DNA of 60,028 nucleotides. Origin: JBDRCU01 sp043821485. Its GTDB lineage: Bacteria > Patescibacteriota > Minisyncoccia > 2-02-FULL-40-12 > IGHO2-01-FULL-4-A. Below the pieces are notes generated by a model, which saw only the letters and a list, made by a program, of their open reading frames with translations, was not told the origin of the DNA and searched no databases. Shown here in pieces: positions 48,388 through 55,719 of the stretch (its first letter is position 1; the number at the start of each line of letters is the position of its first letter). The stretch spans positions 1-60,028 of the forward strand of contig JBDRCU010000038.1 in NCBI GenBank assembly GCA_043821485.1, in the 5' to 3' direction. A program made the translations under genes and the position numbers.

Positions 48388-49431
48388 TTATTTGATAATT
48401 CCTCCTCCGAGAACTTCTGATCCTCTATAGATCACTGCTGATTGACCCGAAGCAAGAGCAAATGCGGGTTTCTTAAAATACAACCTATTTCCACGCTTCA
48501 CCTGCACAGGCATTTCTTTCTGTTGATAACGTATCTTAACAGATAGCCTATCTAATGCTTCAGGCATTTTGCTTATCCAGCTTACATTTTTCAATCCAAC
48601 TTCACTCGACTCCAATATTTTTTTATCCTTTGTTACATAAAGAATATTTTTCTTTATGTCTTTTTTATAAACATAGTAGGGACCTCCTCCAATTTCAATA
48701 TCAAAACCATGACGCTGTCCTATTGTATAAAAACATACGCTATCATGTTTGCCAACTACTTTTCCTGTTTCATAAAGCACAATTTCACCTGTCTTGATTG
48801 GTATATATTTACTCAAAAAATCTTTCATATCTAATTGCCCCACGAAACAAACTCCCTGACTATCCTTTTTATCGTGCGTCCCCAATCCCATACGCTTAGC
48901 TATCTTTCTTACCTCATCTTTCTTATAGCTCCCTATTGGAAAAATACTATGCTTCAATTGCTTCTGGTTGAGCTTCCAGAGAAAATATGACTGATCCTTA
49001 TCTAGATCTAATCCCTTAAGTAATGACATGGTCCCATTCTTATTTTTTCTAATACGTGCATAATGACCTGTTGCAATACAGTCTGCACCTTTCTTAAGAG
49101 CCTCTTCCAAAAATATCCCAAACTTTATTTTCTGATTACATATGACATCAGGATTTGGCGTAATACCATTTTTGTATGAATCAATCATATACTTAGTCAC
49201 TTGCTCGCCGTACTCACGCGAAAAATCCCACGTCTCAAACCTTATGCCCAGCTCAACTGCTACGCGCATAGCGTCCAGACGGTCCTGTTGCCAATTACAG
49301 TAACTTTTATCCCTTGAATCGGACCATGGCTTAAAAAACACTCCAACAACGCTAAAACCGCGCTTTTTCACAAGCGCAGCAACAACAGAGGAATCTACTC
49401 CTCCTGACATTGCAACATAAACTGTTTTCAT
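48388..49431 (-). CDS. mnmA: tRNA-specific 2-thiouridylase MnmA
   Basis: 347 aa. PP-loop MSGGVDSSVVAALVKKRG; catalytic cysteines in NPDVICNQKIKF and DSQGVCFVG; the C-terminal OB-like domain carries ALASGQSAVIYRGSEVLGGG. It activates U34 with ATP and inserts sulfur in tRNA Lys/Glu/Gln. It is convergent with gpmI (1-nt gap) and follows the gene at 49443 on the minus strand. Confidence 0.96.
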   Translation of the reverse strand: MKTVYVAMSGGVDSSVVAALVKKRGFSVVGVFFKPWSDSRDKSYCNWQQDRLDAMRVAVELGIRFETWDFSREYGEQVTKYMIDSYKNGITPNPDVICNQKIKFGIFLEEALKKGADCIATGHYARIRKNKNGTMSLLKGLDLDKDQSYFLWKLNQKQLKHSIFPIGSYKKDEVRKIAKRMGLGTHDKKDSQGVCFVGQLDMKDFLSKYIPIKTGEIVLYETGKVVGKHDSVCFYTIGQRHGFDIEIGGGPYYVYKKDIKKNILYVTKDKKILESSEVGLKNVSWISKMPEALDRLSVKIRYQQKEMPVQVKRGNRLYFKKPAFALASGQSAVIYRGSEVLGGGIIK

Positions 49432-49442
49432 ATAGATTCTTC

Positions 49443-50309
49443 TTATCTAAAGAATCCTACAAAAGCATCTCCAATAAGTCCAGTAAATCTACTCCAAAAA
49501 CCTGCTTCTTCTACAACCTGTAAATTATTACGCTCAAGTAATGACCTAAAGTCATGTGTTGGTGTTGGCCTTGGAGTTCTCATTGGTCTGGATGTAGGAT
49601 CTGGGTACGGCAATGGCCATGCAGTTGCTGTTGGAATGGGGGTTCTCTGTGGAGTCCTAGTCGGTCTTGGAGTTCTAGTTATATCCGGAATCGGAGTCGA
49701 TGTCGGTGTTTTGCGATTTCTTTCTTCTCTTCTTTCTTTTTCTTCCTGCCGTTTCCTTAAGACTTCCCTCATTTGTTCTGTTCTTCCTGGTGGCAAAAAA
49801 CCATGCTTTTCTGCAAATTCAATACACTTGAGTTGATTCTCTTCTCTCTCGCAGTGTCTCAAACATTCTTTCTCTGAACCGCATCCAATATCTCCCCTAT
49901 TTTCATCTAATGCTTTTTCGCGTTCAGCACGCTCACGAGATATTAGGCCGTTCTCTTCTGCATATTGCAGACATAAAGCGCTATTTTCTTTATTAGAACA
50001 AACTTCACGGCAAGACTCCTGACTATCACAATTTTTAGGACCACCGTCTAATAGCAATAGTGCCTTCTCGCCTTTCTTTTCCGAAATCAAACCATTTTCC
50101 ATTCCGAAAACAATACAAATTCTTTTGACTTCATTATCTTCTGAATCACAAGTTTGCTTGCATTCTTTAACAGTCTTGCATCCGAATGGTCCTTCCCCCA
50201 ATTGATCTAATACTTCTTGCGCACTGACTTTTGCTTGGACTGTATTATTGACTCCAAGAAGTAATAGCAGTCCTAGTCCAAAAAATATTACTAATGTGAT
50301 TTTTTTCAT
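49443..50309 (-). CDS. Secreted protein with three four-cysteine repeats and an Arg/Thr/Pro tail
   Basis: 288 aa. Signal peptide (1-26, ending VQA). Three copies of a motif of about 45 residues follow: FGCKTVKECKQTCDSED...CIVFGMENGLIS, KNCDSQESCREVCSNKE...CLQYAEENGLIS, IGCGSEKECLRHCEREE...CIEFAEKHGFLP. The pattern C-x5-C-x3-C then C-x6-8-NG implies two disulfides per unit. The second half is charged (KRQEEKERREERNRK) then Thr/Pro/Arg-rich (TRTPRPTRTPQRTP), then a C-terminal hydrophobic helix. Function unknown; probably cell-surface. Confidence 0.75.
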   Translation of the reverse strand: MKKITLVIFFGLGLLLLLGVNNTVQAKVSAQEVLDQLGEGPFGCKTVKECKQTCDSEDNEVKRICIVFGMENGLISEKKGEKALLLLDGGPKNCDSQESCREVCSNKENSALCLQYAEENGLISRERAEREKALDENRGDIGCGSEKECLRHCEREENQLKCIEFAEKHGFLPPGRTEQMREVLRKRQEEKERREERNRKTPTSTPIPDITRTPRPTRTPQRTPIPTATAWPLPYPDPTSRPMRTPRPTPTHDFRSLLERNNLQVVEEAGFWSRFTGLIGDAFVGFFR

Positions 50310-50314
50310 ATTAT

Positions 50315-50560
50315 TTATTCTTCAAAAGGATTTATATCGCTACTTTCAATGTCTCCAAATGGATCCTGATAATCTCCGGAGTTATCATTTTCATCTAATT
50401 CATCAAAAGGATTCACAGAATTAATTTCTTGCGTTGGCGTTGGACTTGCCAAGACACTCTCAGGCTCATCTTGTCCGACTTTTTCCCAAAGTAAAAACCC
50501 TCCATAGCCTATCACTGCTATTATTATAACAAGTATGATTATATATGCTGATCTAGACAT
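50315..50560 (-). CDS. Small membrane-anchored acidic protein (81 aa)
   Basis: One membrane segment (5-25: YIIILVIIIAVIGYGGFLLW), then an acidic tail with a TPTP motif and repeats of the type NPFDE...DPFGD...NPFEE. Such NPF/DPF repeats are typical of short binding motifs, but what they would bind here is unknown. Located between the Cys-repeat protein and the lytic transglycosylase on one minus-strand run. Confidence 0.6.
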   Translation of the reverse strand: MSRSAYIIILVIIIAVIGYGGFLLWEKVGQDEPESVLASPTPTQEINSVNPFDELDENDNSGDYQDPFGDIESSDINPFEE

Positions 50561-50568
50561 AATTTATA

Positions 50569-51834
50569 TTAATTTAAAGTTGATAATATATTAAGTTTAT
50601 CAATTATCTTATATTTCTCAATGTAGTCTCTCGTTTCTTCTCTAAAAATTGGACTATCTGCCCAACCAGAACCATATTTATTTACGGATTGTATTGTCCG
50701 GCTTGGTCCGCCATTGTATGTAGCTGCCAACATCTCTTCTGTGATTCCTTCTGTAAGCTTATCCTCATTAATACTTCTCTGAAGAGAAGCCTTATGACTA
50801 TCCAGAAACAATACCATAGCTTTCATAGCATTAACGTGATCACCCATCCCTAATCTATAGTCCTTAATCATCTCCGCTTCTGGATAAAGTTCTACCATAC
50901 CGTCATAAGTAGGCTCAATAAATTGTGCAATTCCTGTTGCTCCGGCAGAGGATCCAGTATACTTATATGCCCATTCCTCATTTGAACCCAAAATAACCAA
51001 AACCCGTTCAACAAGCCTTTTCCCTTTATCATCAGACATTAAGAGCGCCCTTGTGTCTGTTTGTTCTGTGAATATAATATTACTCAAAATTTCTTTAGGA
51101 ATCACATCTGTAATAAGTTCTTCTGGCGAAGCAAGAGATATTACATCATTATCTTCAAGTTCTTCATAGGCTCTGTCTATATTTTTTAATAAATAATCTT
51201 TACCTTCTTTCATAACATCAATCCAATGTATATCCTCTGAATACGGCACATATACCATGTCTGTATATTTACTTACAGGGCCATCAAGACTAAGCAGAAG
51301 TGTTGTCTGCTCTGGCAATTCATCCCTCTCAATTAAATATTTATTTGCTATAACCATCAAATGCGGATCATCTGGAGTATCATACATACTATTGAAGCTA
51401 TTCCACCATCTTACCGTAACTCGCAAAGGATCTGGGTCATTTTCTAATGGGACTAAAGAAAGTATTCCTGTTTCCCGAGCTTTTTGAGCTTGCGATTCAT
51501 CCATCCAAAATCTTTTTTCAAATATATCTCCTGTTTTTTTATCAAGAATTGCGAATGCTATCTGTTTCTTTCTAAGAGCTCCGCTGTGAGTGCCATTGCT
51601 TGTCTCATATTGCAAAGGCGGAGATGATTTCAAAAGTGAAATTCCTTCTTTTATTTTTTGATCTACGTCTTTAATCTCATATTTTTCTGAAGCGGGAAAT
51701 ATAAAAAAATTCTTGGATGTTCCTGCACCTACGAAAAGCATCCCCAACATCAAAACAAAAACAGAACCCGCAACGATTAAACTTTTTTTGTATTTTTGTG
51801 CAATATTTTTAAACTTCTCTATGTCTATTCTCAT
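50569..51834 (-). CDS. Membrane-anchored lytic transglycosylase-like protein
   Basis: 421 aa. Short basic N-terminus and one membrane segment (about 18-38). A middle domain of about 210 residues is not recognised. Then an SLT-type domain (about 280-400): SAGATGIAQFIEPTYDGMVE (the GxxGxxQF motif), ATYNGGPSRTIQSVNKYG (AxYNGG). The catalytic Glu is probably in the NEEWAYKY stretch. It cuts glycan strands of peptidoglycan. It lies 3 nt after the second transglycosylase gene, and TATAAT overlaps its start region. Confidence 0.85.
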   Translation of the reverse strand: MRIDIEKFKNIAQKYKKSLIVAGSVFVLMLGMLFVGAGTSKNFFIFPASEKYEIKDVDQKIKEGISLLKSSPPLQYETSNGTHSGALRKKQIAFAILDKKTGDIFEKRFWMDESQAQKARETGILSLVPLENDPDPLRVTVRWWNSFNSMYDTPDDPHLMVIANKYLIERDELPEQTTLLLSLDGPVSKYTDMVYVPYSEDIHWIDVMKEGKDYLLKNIDRAYEELEDNDVISLASPEELITDVIPKEILSNIIFTEQTDTRALLMSDDKGKRLVERVLVILGSNEEWAYKYTGSSAGATGIAQFIEPTYDGMVELYPEAEMIKDYRLGMGDHVNAMKAMVLFLDSHKASLQRSINEDKLTEGITEEMLAATYNGGPSRTIQSVNKYGSGWADSPIFREETRDYIEKYKIIDKLNILSTLN

Positions 51835-51837
51835 ATA

Positions 51838-53184
51838 TTATAAGTTGGCTCCGATTATAGCGGCCTTTTCCTGAACTAAATTTGCATAATAGTTACAAAT
51901 ATTTGATGAACATGTTGTACTTCCACCAACATATGCTTTGGCTGCACCTATTTCGGATGCATAGGTTTTTGCAGTAGCTCCTGCACTTGCAAGCTTAATA
52001 GCTGCTGCTGTGAATGCATCTTCAATATTCCATGGATCTGGTGGATTATGCCCAGTAAGTTGAGCTACCCTATCTCTGTATCCCATCCATGTTGTAGGAA
52101 TGAATTGTGCAGGACCCATGGCTCCTCCGCATCCATACGCTGGCTCTGCAGAGACTTTAACGCTATTCGGATCAAGGCCAAGTTCATTTATTATTGTAAA
52201 GAAAGCATTCTTCTCATTTTCTGCGCGTTTATGATAATAGTCTTTCTTGTGCGGATAATATATATCTCCAAGCCTTAGATAACATTGATACATATCATCA
52301 TTCCAATTCCCTGTTCCCTGATATTTTCCTATTCGTGTTTCAACTTCAAGTACTCCCAATAGAAACTCAGGTCTTATACCTGCCCTGATCGCAGCAAGTT
52401 GTGCCTGTGCTATTGCCTCATCCAGACTAAGACCATTTTGCAATAAAAATGTTATCTGTTCACGAATGGCTTCTATATCACGCTTCTTTTCAGTGACTAA
52501 ACTTTGATATTTCGCTTCTTCGCCTTTTGTTTCTTTCAATAAAGAATCTTTTGCCCATTTATTTTGATTCAAATTATTTCTTTGCGAAGCTTGAATATTA
52601 AGCAATGTTTCAAGTTCATTTTTCTTACCCTCCAATTCTTCGTACTCATTCTCATACCTTATCTTTGCTTCCTTGATCGACTGAATACTGATACGCAAAT
52701 TATCCTGCGACTCTGTTATATCATTCAGGTCACCAAAAAAATCAGACAAATGTTCATGCTGCAACAATATCTGCGTCAAATTCTGTTGATCAAGCTCATA
52801 CATTATACGAAGAGTGCTTGCAAGCGCTATTTTATGCGCTTCAATCTCTTTCTGCGCTTCTGAAATAGCGCCCTCGGTTATCACAATCTCATCTCCTGTT
52901 TGATCTATCGCAAGATTTAAACTTTGTATCTCTAATTGAATCTTGCTAATTGTTGCATTCAATCGTGCAATCTCGCCAGACAGCGTAACTGACTTACCCT
53001 GATTCAATTGGATTTGTTGCTGGTACGCTGCGATCTGTCTCTCAATTTCAGCTATCTGTTGATTGCGTTCATCAATCTCTGATTGAGTGCTAGCAGTAGC
53101 CTGATCCATTCCCAAAACAAAAACTAAACACAGGACGAGTGCTATTGCAAATCCTACAGAATACCTTATTATATTGCTCTTCAT
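51838..53184 (-). CDS. Secreted coiled-coil lytic transglycosylase (MltB-like catalytic domain)
   Basis: 448 aa from ATG 53184 (MKSNIIRYSVGFAIALVLCL); TGATATAAT lies 10 nt upstream, and the longer ORF to 53304 overlaps murJ. Signal peptide, then an EnvC-like coiled coil (about 35-250), then an SLT/MltB-type domain: LLGVLEVETRIGKYQG (catalytic Glu), CGGAMGPAQFIPTTWMGYRD, PWNIEDAFTAAAIKLASAG. The coiled coil resembles that of the M23 enzyme at 2854 (EHLSDFFGDL, LKETKGEEAKYQSL). Divergent from murJ; their predicted promoters are interleaved within about 40 nt. Confidence 0.88.
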   Translation of the reverse strand: MKSNIIRYSVGFAIALVLCLVFVLGMDQATASTQSEIDERNQQIAEIERQIAAYQQQIQLNQGKSVTLSGEIARLNATISKIQLEIQSLNLAIDQTGDEIVITEGAISEAQKEIEAHKIALASTLRIMYELDQQNLTQILLQHEHLSDFFGDLNDITESQDNLRISIQSIKEAKIRYENEYEELEGKKNELETLLNIQASQRNNLNQNKWAKDSLLKETKGEEAKYQSLVTEKKRDIEAIREQITFLLQNGLSLDEAIAQAQLAAIRAGIRPEFLLGVLEVETRIGKYQGTGNWNDDMYQCYLRLGDIYYPHKKDYYHKRAENEKNAFFTIINELGLDPNSVKVSAEPAYGCGGAMGPAQFIPTTWMGYRDRVAQLTGHNPPDPWNIEDAFTAAAIKLASAGATAKTYASEIGAAKAYVGGSTTCSSNICNYYANLVQEKAAIIGANL

Positions 53185-53224
53185 GAACATATATATTATA
53201 TCAATATAATGGTAAAATTTAAAC

Positions 53225-54565
53225 ATGAGATCTACACTTCTTAAGACGTTACTCAACAGGAAAACGTTACTTATGGGGTCAGGAGTCCTGGCTTTCACAA
53301 CCATCCTAAGCTATATCTTAGGACTTTTTCGCGATCGCCTGCTTGCTACTACATTTGGAGCTACAAGAATTCTAGATACATACAATGCTTCTTTTGTATT
53401 GCCTGATTTGATTTTAAATATATTCGTTGCCGGCGCCTTGTCAGCTGCATTCATTCCGATCTTCAGTCAACTGCTTCAAAAAGAAGACTGTGAACAAATG
53501 TCAGAATTCATGAGTAGTGTTCTGACGAGTGCTTTAATCGTAGTCTTTGTTGTTGGTTCTTTAGTATTTATCTTTGCTCCCCAGCTTAGCAATTTTATTG
53601 TACCGGGTTTCAGTGATGCCGAACGTAGTCTCTATACATCTCTAACCAGAATACTGCTTCTCTCCCCTCTTCTTTTTGCAGTTAGTAATACTTTAGGAGG
53701 AATACTTGTTAGCAAAGAAAAATTTTTCTGGTTTGGCATTTCTGCTCCTTTGTATAATTTAGGAATTATCGGAGGTATAGCTTTCTTGAGTTCTCAATAT
53801 GGAATCTTTGGAGCTGCATATGGCGCTCTTGCCGGAGCATTATTGCATACATTAATACGTTTACCCGGAATAGTACGATCTGGCTTGAGATATAGACCTC
53901 GAATACGAGTCACAGACTATTACAAAAAATTCCTTCGCTTAATGACCCCGAAGATGATAGGTCACCCATTAGAACAAATTACATTCCTTGGATATACAAT
54001 AATTGCTTCTTCTCTCGGTGCTGGTTCAATTGCAATACTAACTTTTGCACGCAATTTTCAATATGCGCCTATTGCAATAATTGGAATAAATCTTGCTCTT
54101 ACAATATTTCCTACTTTATCGCGTGAAGCTGCTTCTGGCGACCGCAAAGCATTTCTTAGTAGTCTTTTCTTTACATTAAAAACAATAATTGTAACAACTG
54201 GCTTATCTGCTATTGCAATATATATTGCTAGATTCTGGCTTGTTGGCTTATTGCTTGGCGGTGGAGAGTTTGGAACTGATGCAGTTGCGCTAACTGCATC
54301 TGCACTCGGTATATTCACCCTTGCCATTCCAACTGAAAGCGTAAATCAACTTCTTGCAAGAGCATTTTATTCATTACAAAACAGTGTAACACCAGTTGTC
54401 ATTGGAATCATTGGATTGATTATTGCAATAGGCACAGGCTATATCTTCTCACGAACAATGGGAGTAAATGGTTTAATATTAGGATTCTTTATTGGCAGTG
54501 TTATAAAAGTATTACTGTTATCCATTCTTCTTAAAAAAGAAATTAGACAAAAGTTATCCTCTTAA
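53225..54565 (+). CDS. murJ: Lipid II flippase MurJ
   Basis: 446 aa, about 13-14 hydrophobic segments (MOP/MviN family). Signatures: SYILGLFRDRLLATTFGATR, LPDLILNIFVAGALSAAFIP, PTLSREAASGD. It moves lipid II to the outer face for peptidoglycan synthesis. TGGTAAAAT lies 6 nt before the ATG, so it is leaderless. It neighbours two murein-cleaving enzymes, consistent with a cell-wall locus. A strong hairpin follows. Confidence 0.95.
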   Translation: MRSTLLKTLLNRKTLLMGSGVLAFTTILSYILGLFRDRLLATTFGATRILDTYNASFVLPDLILNIFVAGALSAAFIPIFSQLLQKEDCEQMSEFMSSVLTSALIVVFVVGSLVFIFAPQLSNFIVPGFSDAERSLYTSLTRILLLSPLLFAVSNTLGGILVSKEKFFWFGISAPLYNLGIIGGIAFLSSQYGIFGAAYGALAGALLHTLIRLPGIVRSGLRYRPRIRVTDYYKKFLRLMTPKMIGHPLEQITFLGYTIIASSLGAGSIAILTFARNFQYAPIAIIGINLALTIFPTLSREAASGDRKAFLSSLFFTLKTIIVTTGLSAIAIYIARFWLVGLLLGGGEFGTDAVALTASALGIFTLAIPTESVNQLLARAFYSLQNSVTPVVIGIIGLIIAIGTGYIFSRTMGVNGLILGFFIGSVIKVLLLSILLKKEIRQKLSS

Positions 54566-54573
54566 ACACAATC

Positions 54574-54601
54574 GAGCCAATTCCTAAAATGGAATTGGCT
54601 C
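54574..54601. terminator. Hairpin terminator after murJ (also end of the candidate ncRNA)
   Basis: A perfect 11-bp stem GAGCCAATTCC/GGAATTGGCTC (54574-54584, 54591-54601), loop TAAAAT. The + strand tail is TCTTGG (weak); the minus side has GATTGTGTTT. It may serve both strands. Confidence 0.65.
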
Positions 54602-54938
54602 TCTTGGTACTTGTAGAAGGGGGCCGACCGGAACAATCGGGGAACCCCAACGAGTGAGTGATCCTTTATGAGACCATACTCTCCAACTTCTGCGCCTCAT
54701 GTCCCGAAAGTGATCCAGGGCTGGTTGAAGGAAAGACTAAGTCCTCATCGTGGACTTACAGCCCCGTGAGAGCGCCCTATACTCTCACTAAAACCCGCTC
54801 CCGGCAGATCGACGTATAGTAACCCGGAGGTTGGTCCGAGCAACCCGTCGTCTGGTCGAAAGCGTCAAGAGGGTCCCGTCGTCCGTGTCGTGCGTCGCTA
54901 GGCTAATCCTTTTGAACGACGAGTCGGGCGAGGTGACC
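54602..54938 (-). ncRNA. Candidate GC-rich structured RNA (about 340-365 nt)
   Basis: A minus-strand promoter, TTGACG (54969-54974), 17 nt, TATCTT (54946-54951), should start a transcript near 54938. There is no SD-led ORF. It contains clear hairpins: GTGAGAG/CTCTCAC (54767-54789), TAAGTCC/GGACTTA (54740-54760), GGTTG/CAACC within CCGGAGGTTGG...AACCCG (about 54820-54850), and GGGG/CCCC (about 54636-54646). RNase P, tmRNA, SRP RNA and 6S signatures were looked for and not found. Much richer in G+C than flanking murJ. Confidence 0.35.
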
Positions 54939-54945
54939 TGTTAAA

Positions 54946-54974
54946 AAGATAACTCCTTATTTAAAAATCGTCAA
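54946..54974 (-). promoter_or_regulatory. Promoter of the candidate GC-rich RNA
   Basis: TTGACG-17-TATCTT on the minus strand, matching the spacing of the other SD-type units nearby. Confidence 0.5.
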
Positions 54975-54994
54975 GGGAGAAACTATACAAAAAT

Positions 54995-55064
54995 AAAAAA
55001 ACCCTTTCGGGATTGAATTTCGGGATTTAACGGGTCGGTCGAAGTCTCCTAACAACGACCGACC
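54995..55064 (-). terminator. Terminator of the gene at 55064
   Basis: On the minus strand a 9-bp stem GGTCGGTCG/CGACCGACC (55033-55041, 55056-55064) includes the stop region. It is followed by CCCGAAAGGG and seven T (the A run 54995-55001), a textbook terminator. Confidence 0.85.
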
Positions 55065-55273
55065 TAATGTACGCCTCCTGCTAGTTCAGATAGGACGACT
55101 TCTACCCAAAGCACTACCAAGACGTTGATCAAGGTCTTGAGTGCTTCGTCTCTGTTCGCCTTACTGTAACCGGCTGAAAAAAGACGAGTGCCGTCCCGCC
55201 TGAGCAACGCGCCTGCTGGCAACTCGGAGTTTATTCGCGAAAGTACTTTTGGCTTCCGCCACCAGTATGACAC
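55064..55273 (-). CDS. Small orphan protein (69 aa), SD-initiated
   Basis: Not recognised. GTG 55273 (product MSYWWRKPKVLSRINSELPA) lies 8 nt after GGAAAGGA (55282-55289); the ATG at 55282 would touch the SD. The middle is Arg/Lys-rich (LLRRDGTRLFSAGYSKANRD) and the C-terminal third is a hydrophobic helix (LKTLINVLVVLWVEVVLSEL), perhaps a membrane segment or amphipathic helix. GC-rich, with its own promoter and terminator. Confidence 0.55.
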   Translation of the reverse strand: MSYWWRKPKVLSRINSELPAGALLRRDGTRLFSAGYSKANRDEALKTLINVLVVLWVEVVLSELAGGVH

Positions 55274-55301
55274 AGTCTCCATCCTTTCCGAGGGTCATTA
55301 A

Positions 55302-55330
55302 TAAATACCTTGTTATATTCCTCGTGTCAA
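55302..55330 (-). promoter_or_regulatory. Promoter of the gene at 55064
   Basis: Minus strand TTGACA (55325-55330), 17 nt, TATTTA (55302-55307). Confidence 0.6.
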
Positions 55331-55346
55331 ATGTTATTTAAAAAAT

Positions 55347-55484
55347 AAAAAACCCTTTCGGGATTCGTCTTGGGTGGGCGGGGTCGTTGACCCCGCCCAC
55401 CCAGCGCAGCAGCCGGGGCAGGAAACCACGACTGTAACTCGGCGCACGCCCTACGGCGTGCCTTCAGCAGGAGAGATGAGCTCT
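55347..55484 (-). other. Highly structured 3' region after the gene at 55485, ending in terminators
   Basis: About 140 nt with successive perfect stems: GAGCTC/GAGCTC (near 55475-55495), GCACGCC/GGCGTGC (near 55440-55462), and a 14-bp GC stem GGGTGGGCGGGGTC/GACCCCGCCCACCC (55372-55385, 55389-55402, loop GTT). The final CCCGAAAGGG and T run (A run 55347-55352 on the + strand) ends it. This is much more structure than a terminator needs. It may be a stable 3'-UTR-derived RNA. Confidence 0.5.
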
Positions 55485-55652
55485 CTAGGGAGCTCTGTTG
55501 AGGTGCCCCCAGAAGTCGTCTCTGTCTTCTCGGGTGTCTGCGGAGTAGTTCTCTGCAAGCCACTTTTGGGGAAGCTTCTCTACTCCCTCTAGTGACAGGT
55601 CTCCGAATAAGACAATGACAACTCCTTCCTCGTTCTTTTTATCCTCGTTCAC
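55485..55652 (-). CDS. Small acidic orphan protein (55 aa), SD-initiated
   Basis: Not recognised. GTG 55652 (MNEDKKNEEGVVIVLFGDLS) lies 8 nt after the strong SD GGAGAGGAGG; the ATG between them is out of frame and stops at once. Predicted soluble with one beta-alpha unit (GVVIVLFGDLSLEGVEKLPQ) and an acidic end (ADTREDRDDFWGHL). It has its own promoter with a palindromic operator and a long structured 3' region. Confidence 0.55.
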   Translation of the reverse strand: MNEDKKNEEGVVIVLFGDLSLEGVEKLPQKWLAENYSADTREDRDDFWGHLNRAP

Positions 55653-55678
55653 GTTCGCATCCTCCTCTCCTGTGCTGA

Positions 55679-55719
55679 TTGTGTAATTACACAATATGCC
55701 AATAATCCATATCCGTCAA
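55679..55719 (-). promoter_or_regulatory. Promoter with a 16-bp palindromic operator for the gene at 55485
   Basis: Minus strand TTGACG (55714-55719), 17 nt, TATTGT (55691-55696). A perfect 16-bp palindrome TTGTGTAATTACACAA (55679-55694) overlaps the -10 and the transcription start, an ideal repressor site. The -35 overlaps the stop codon of rarA. Confidence 0.65.

Noticed and set aside
53185..53304. Longer N-terminus of the coiled-coil transglycosylase
   Set aside because: It would run through the divergent promoter and into murJ, and would put the signal peptide 40 residues inside the protein.
54602..54938. RNase P RNA, tmRNA, SRP RNA or a group I intron in the GC-rich block
   Set aside because: None of the diagnostic sequences (RNase P P4 core, tmRNA tag plus T-arm, SRP tetraloop domain) could be found on either strand. 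A short AAAGACTAAGTCC resembles group I core pieces but the rest of the core is missing.
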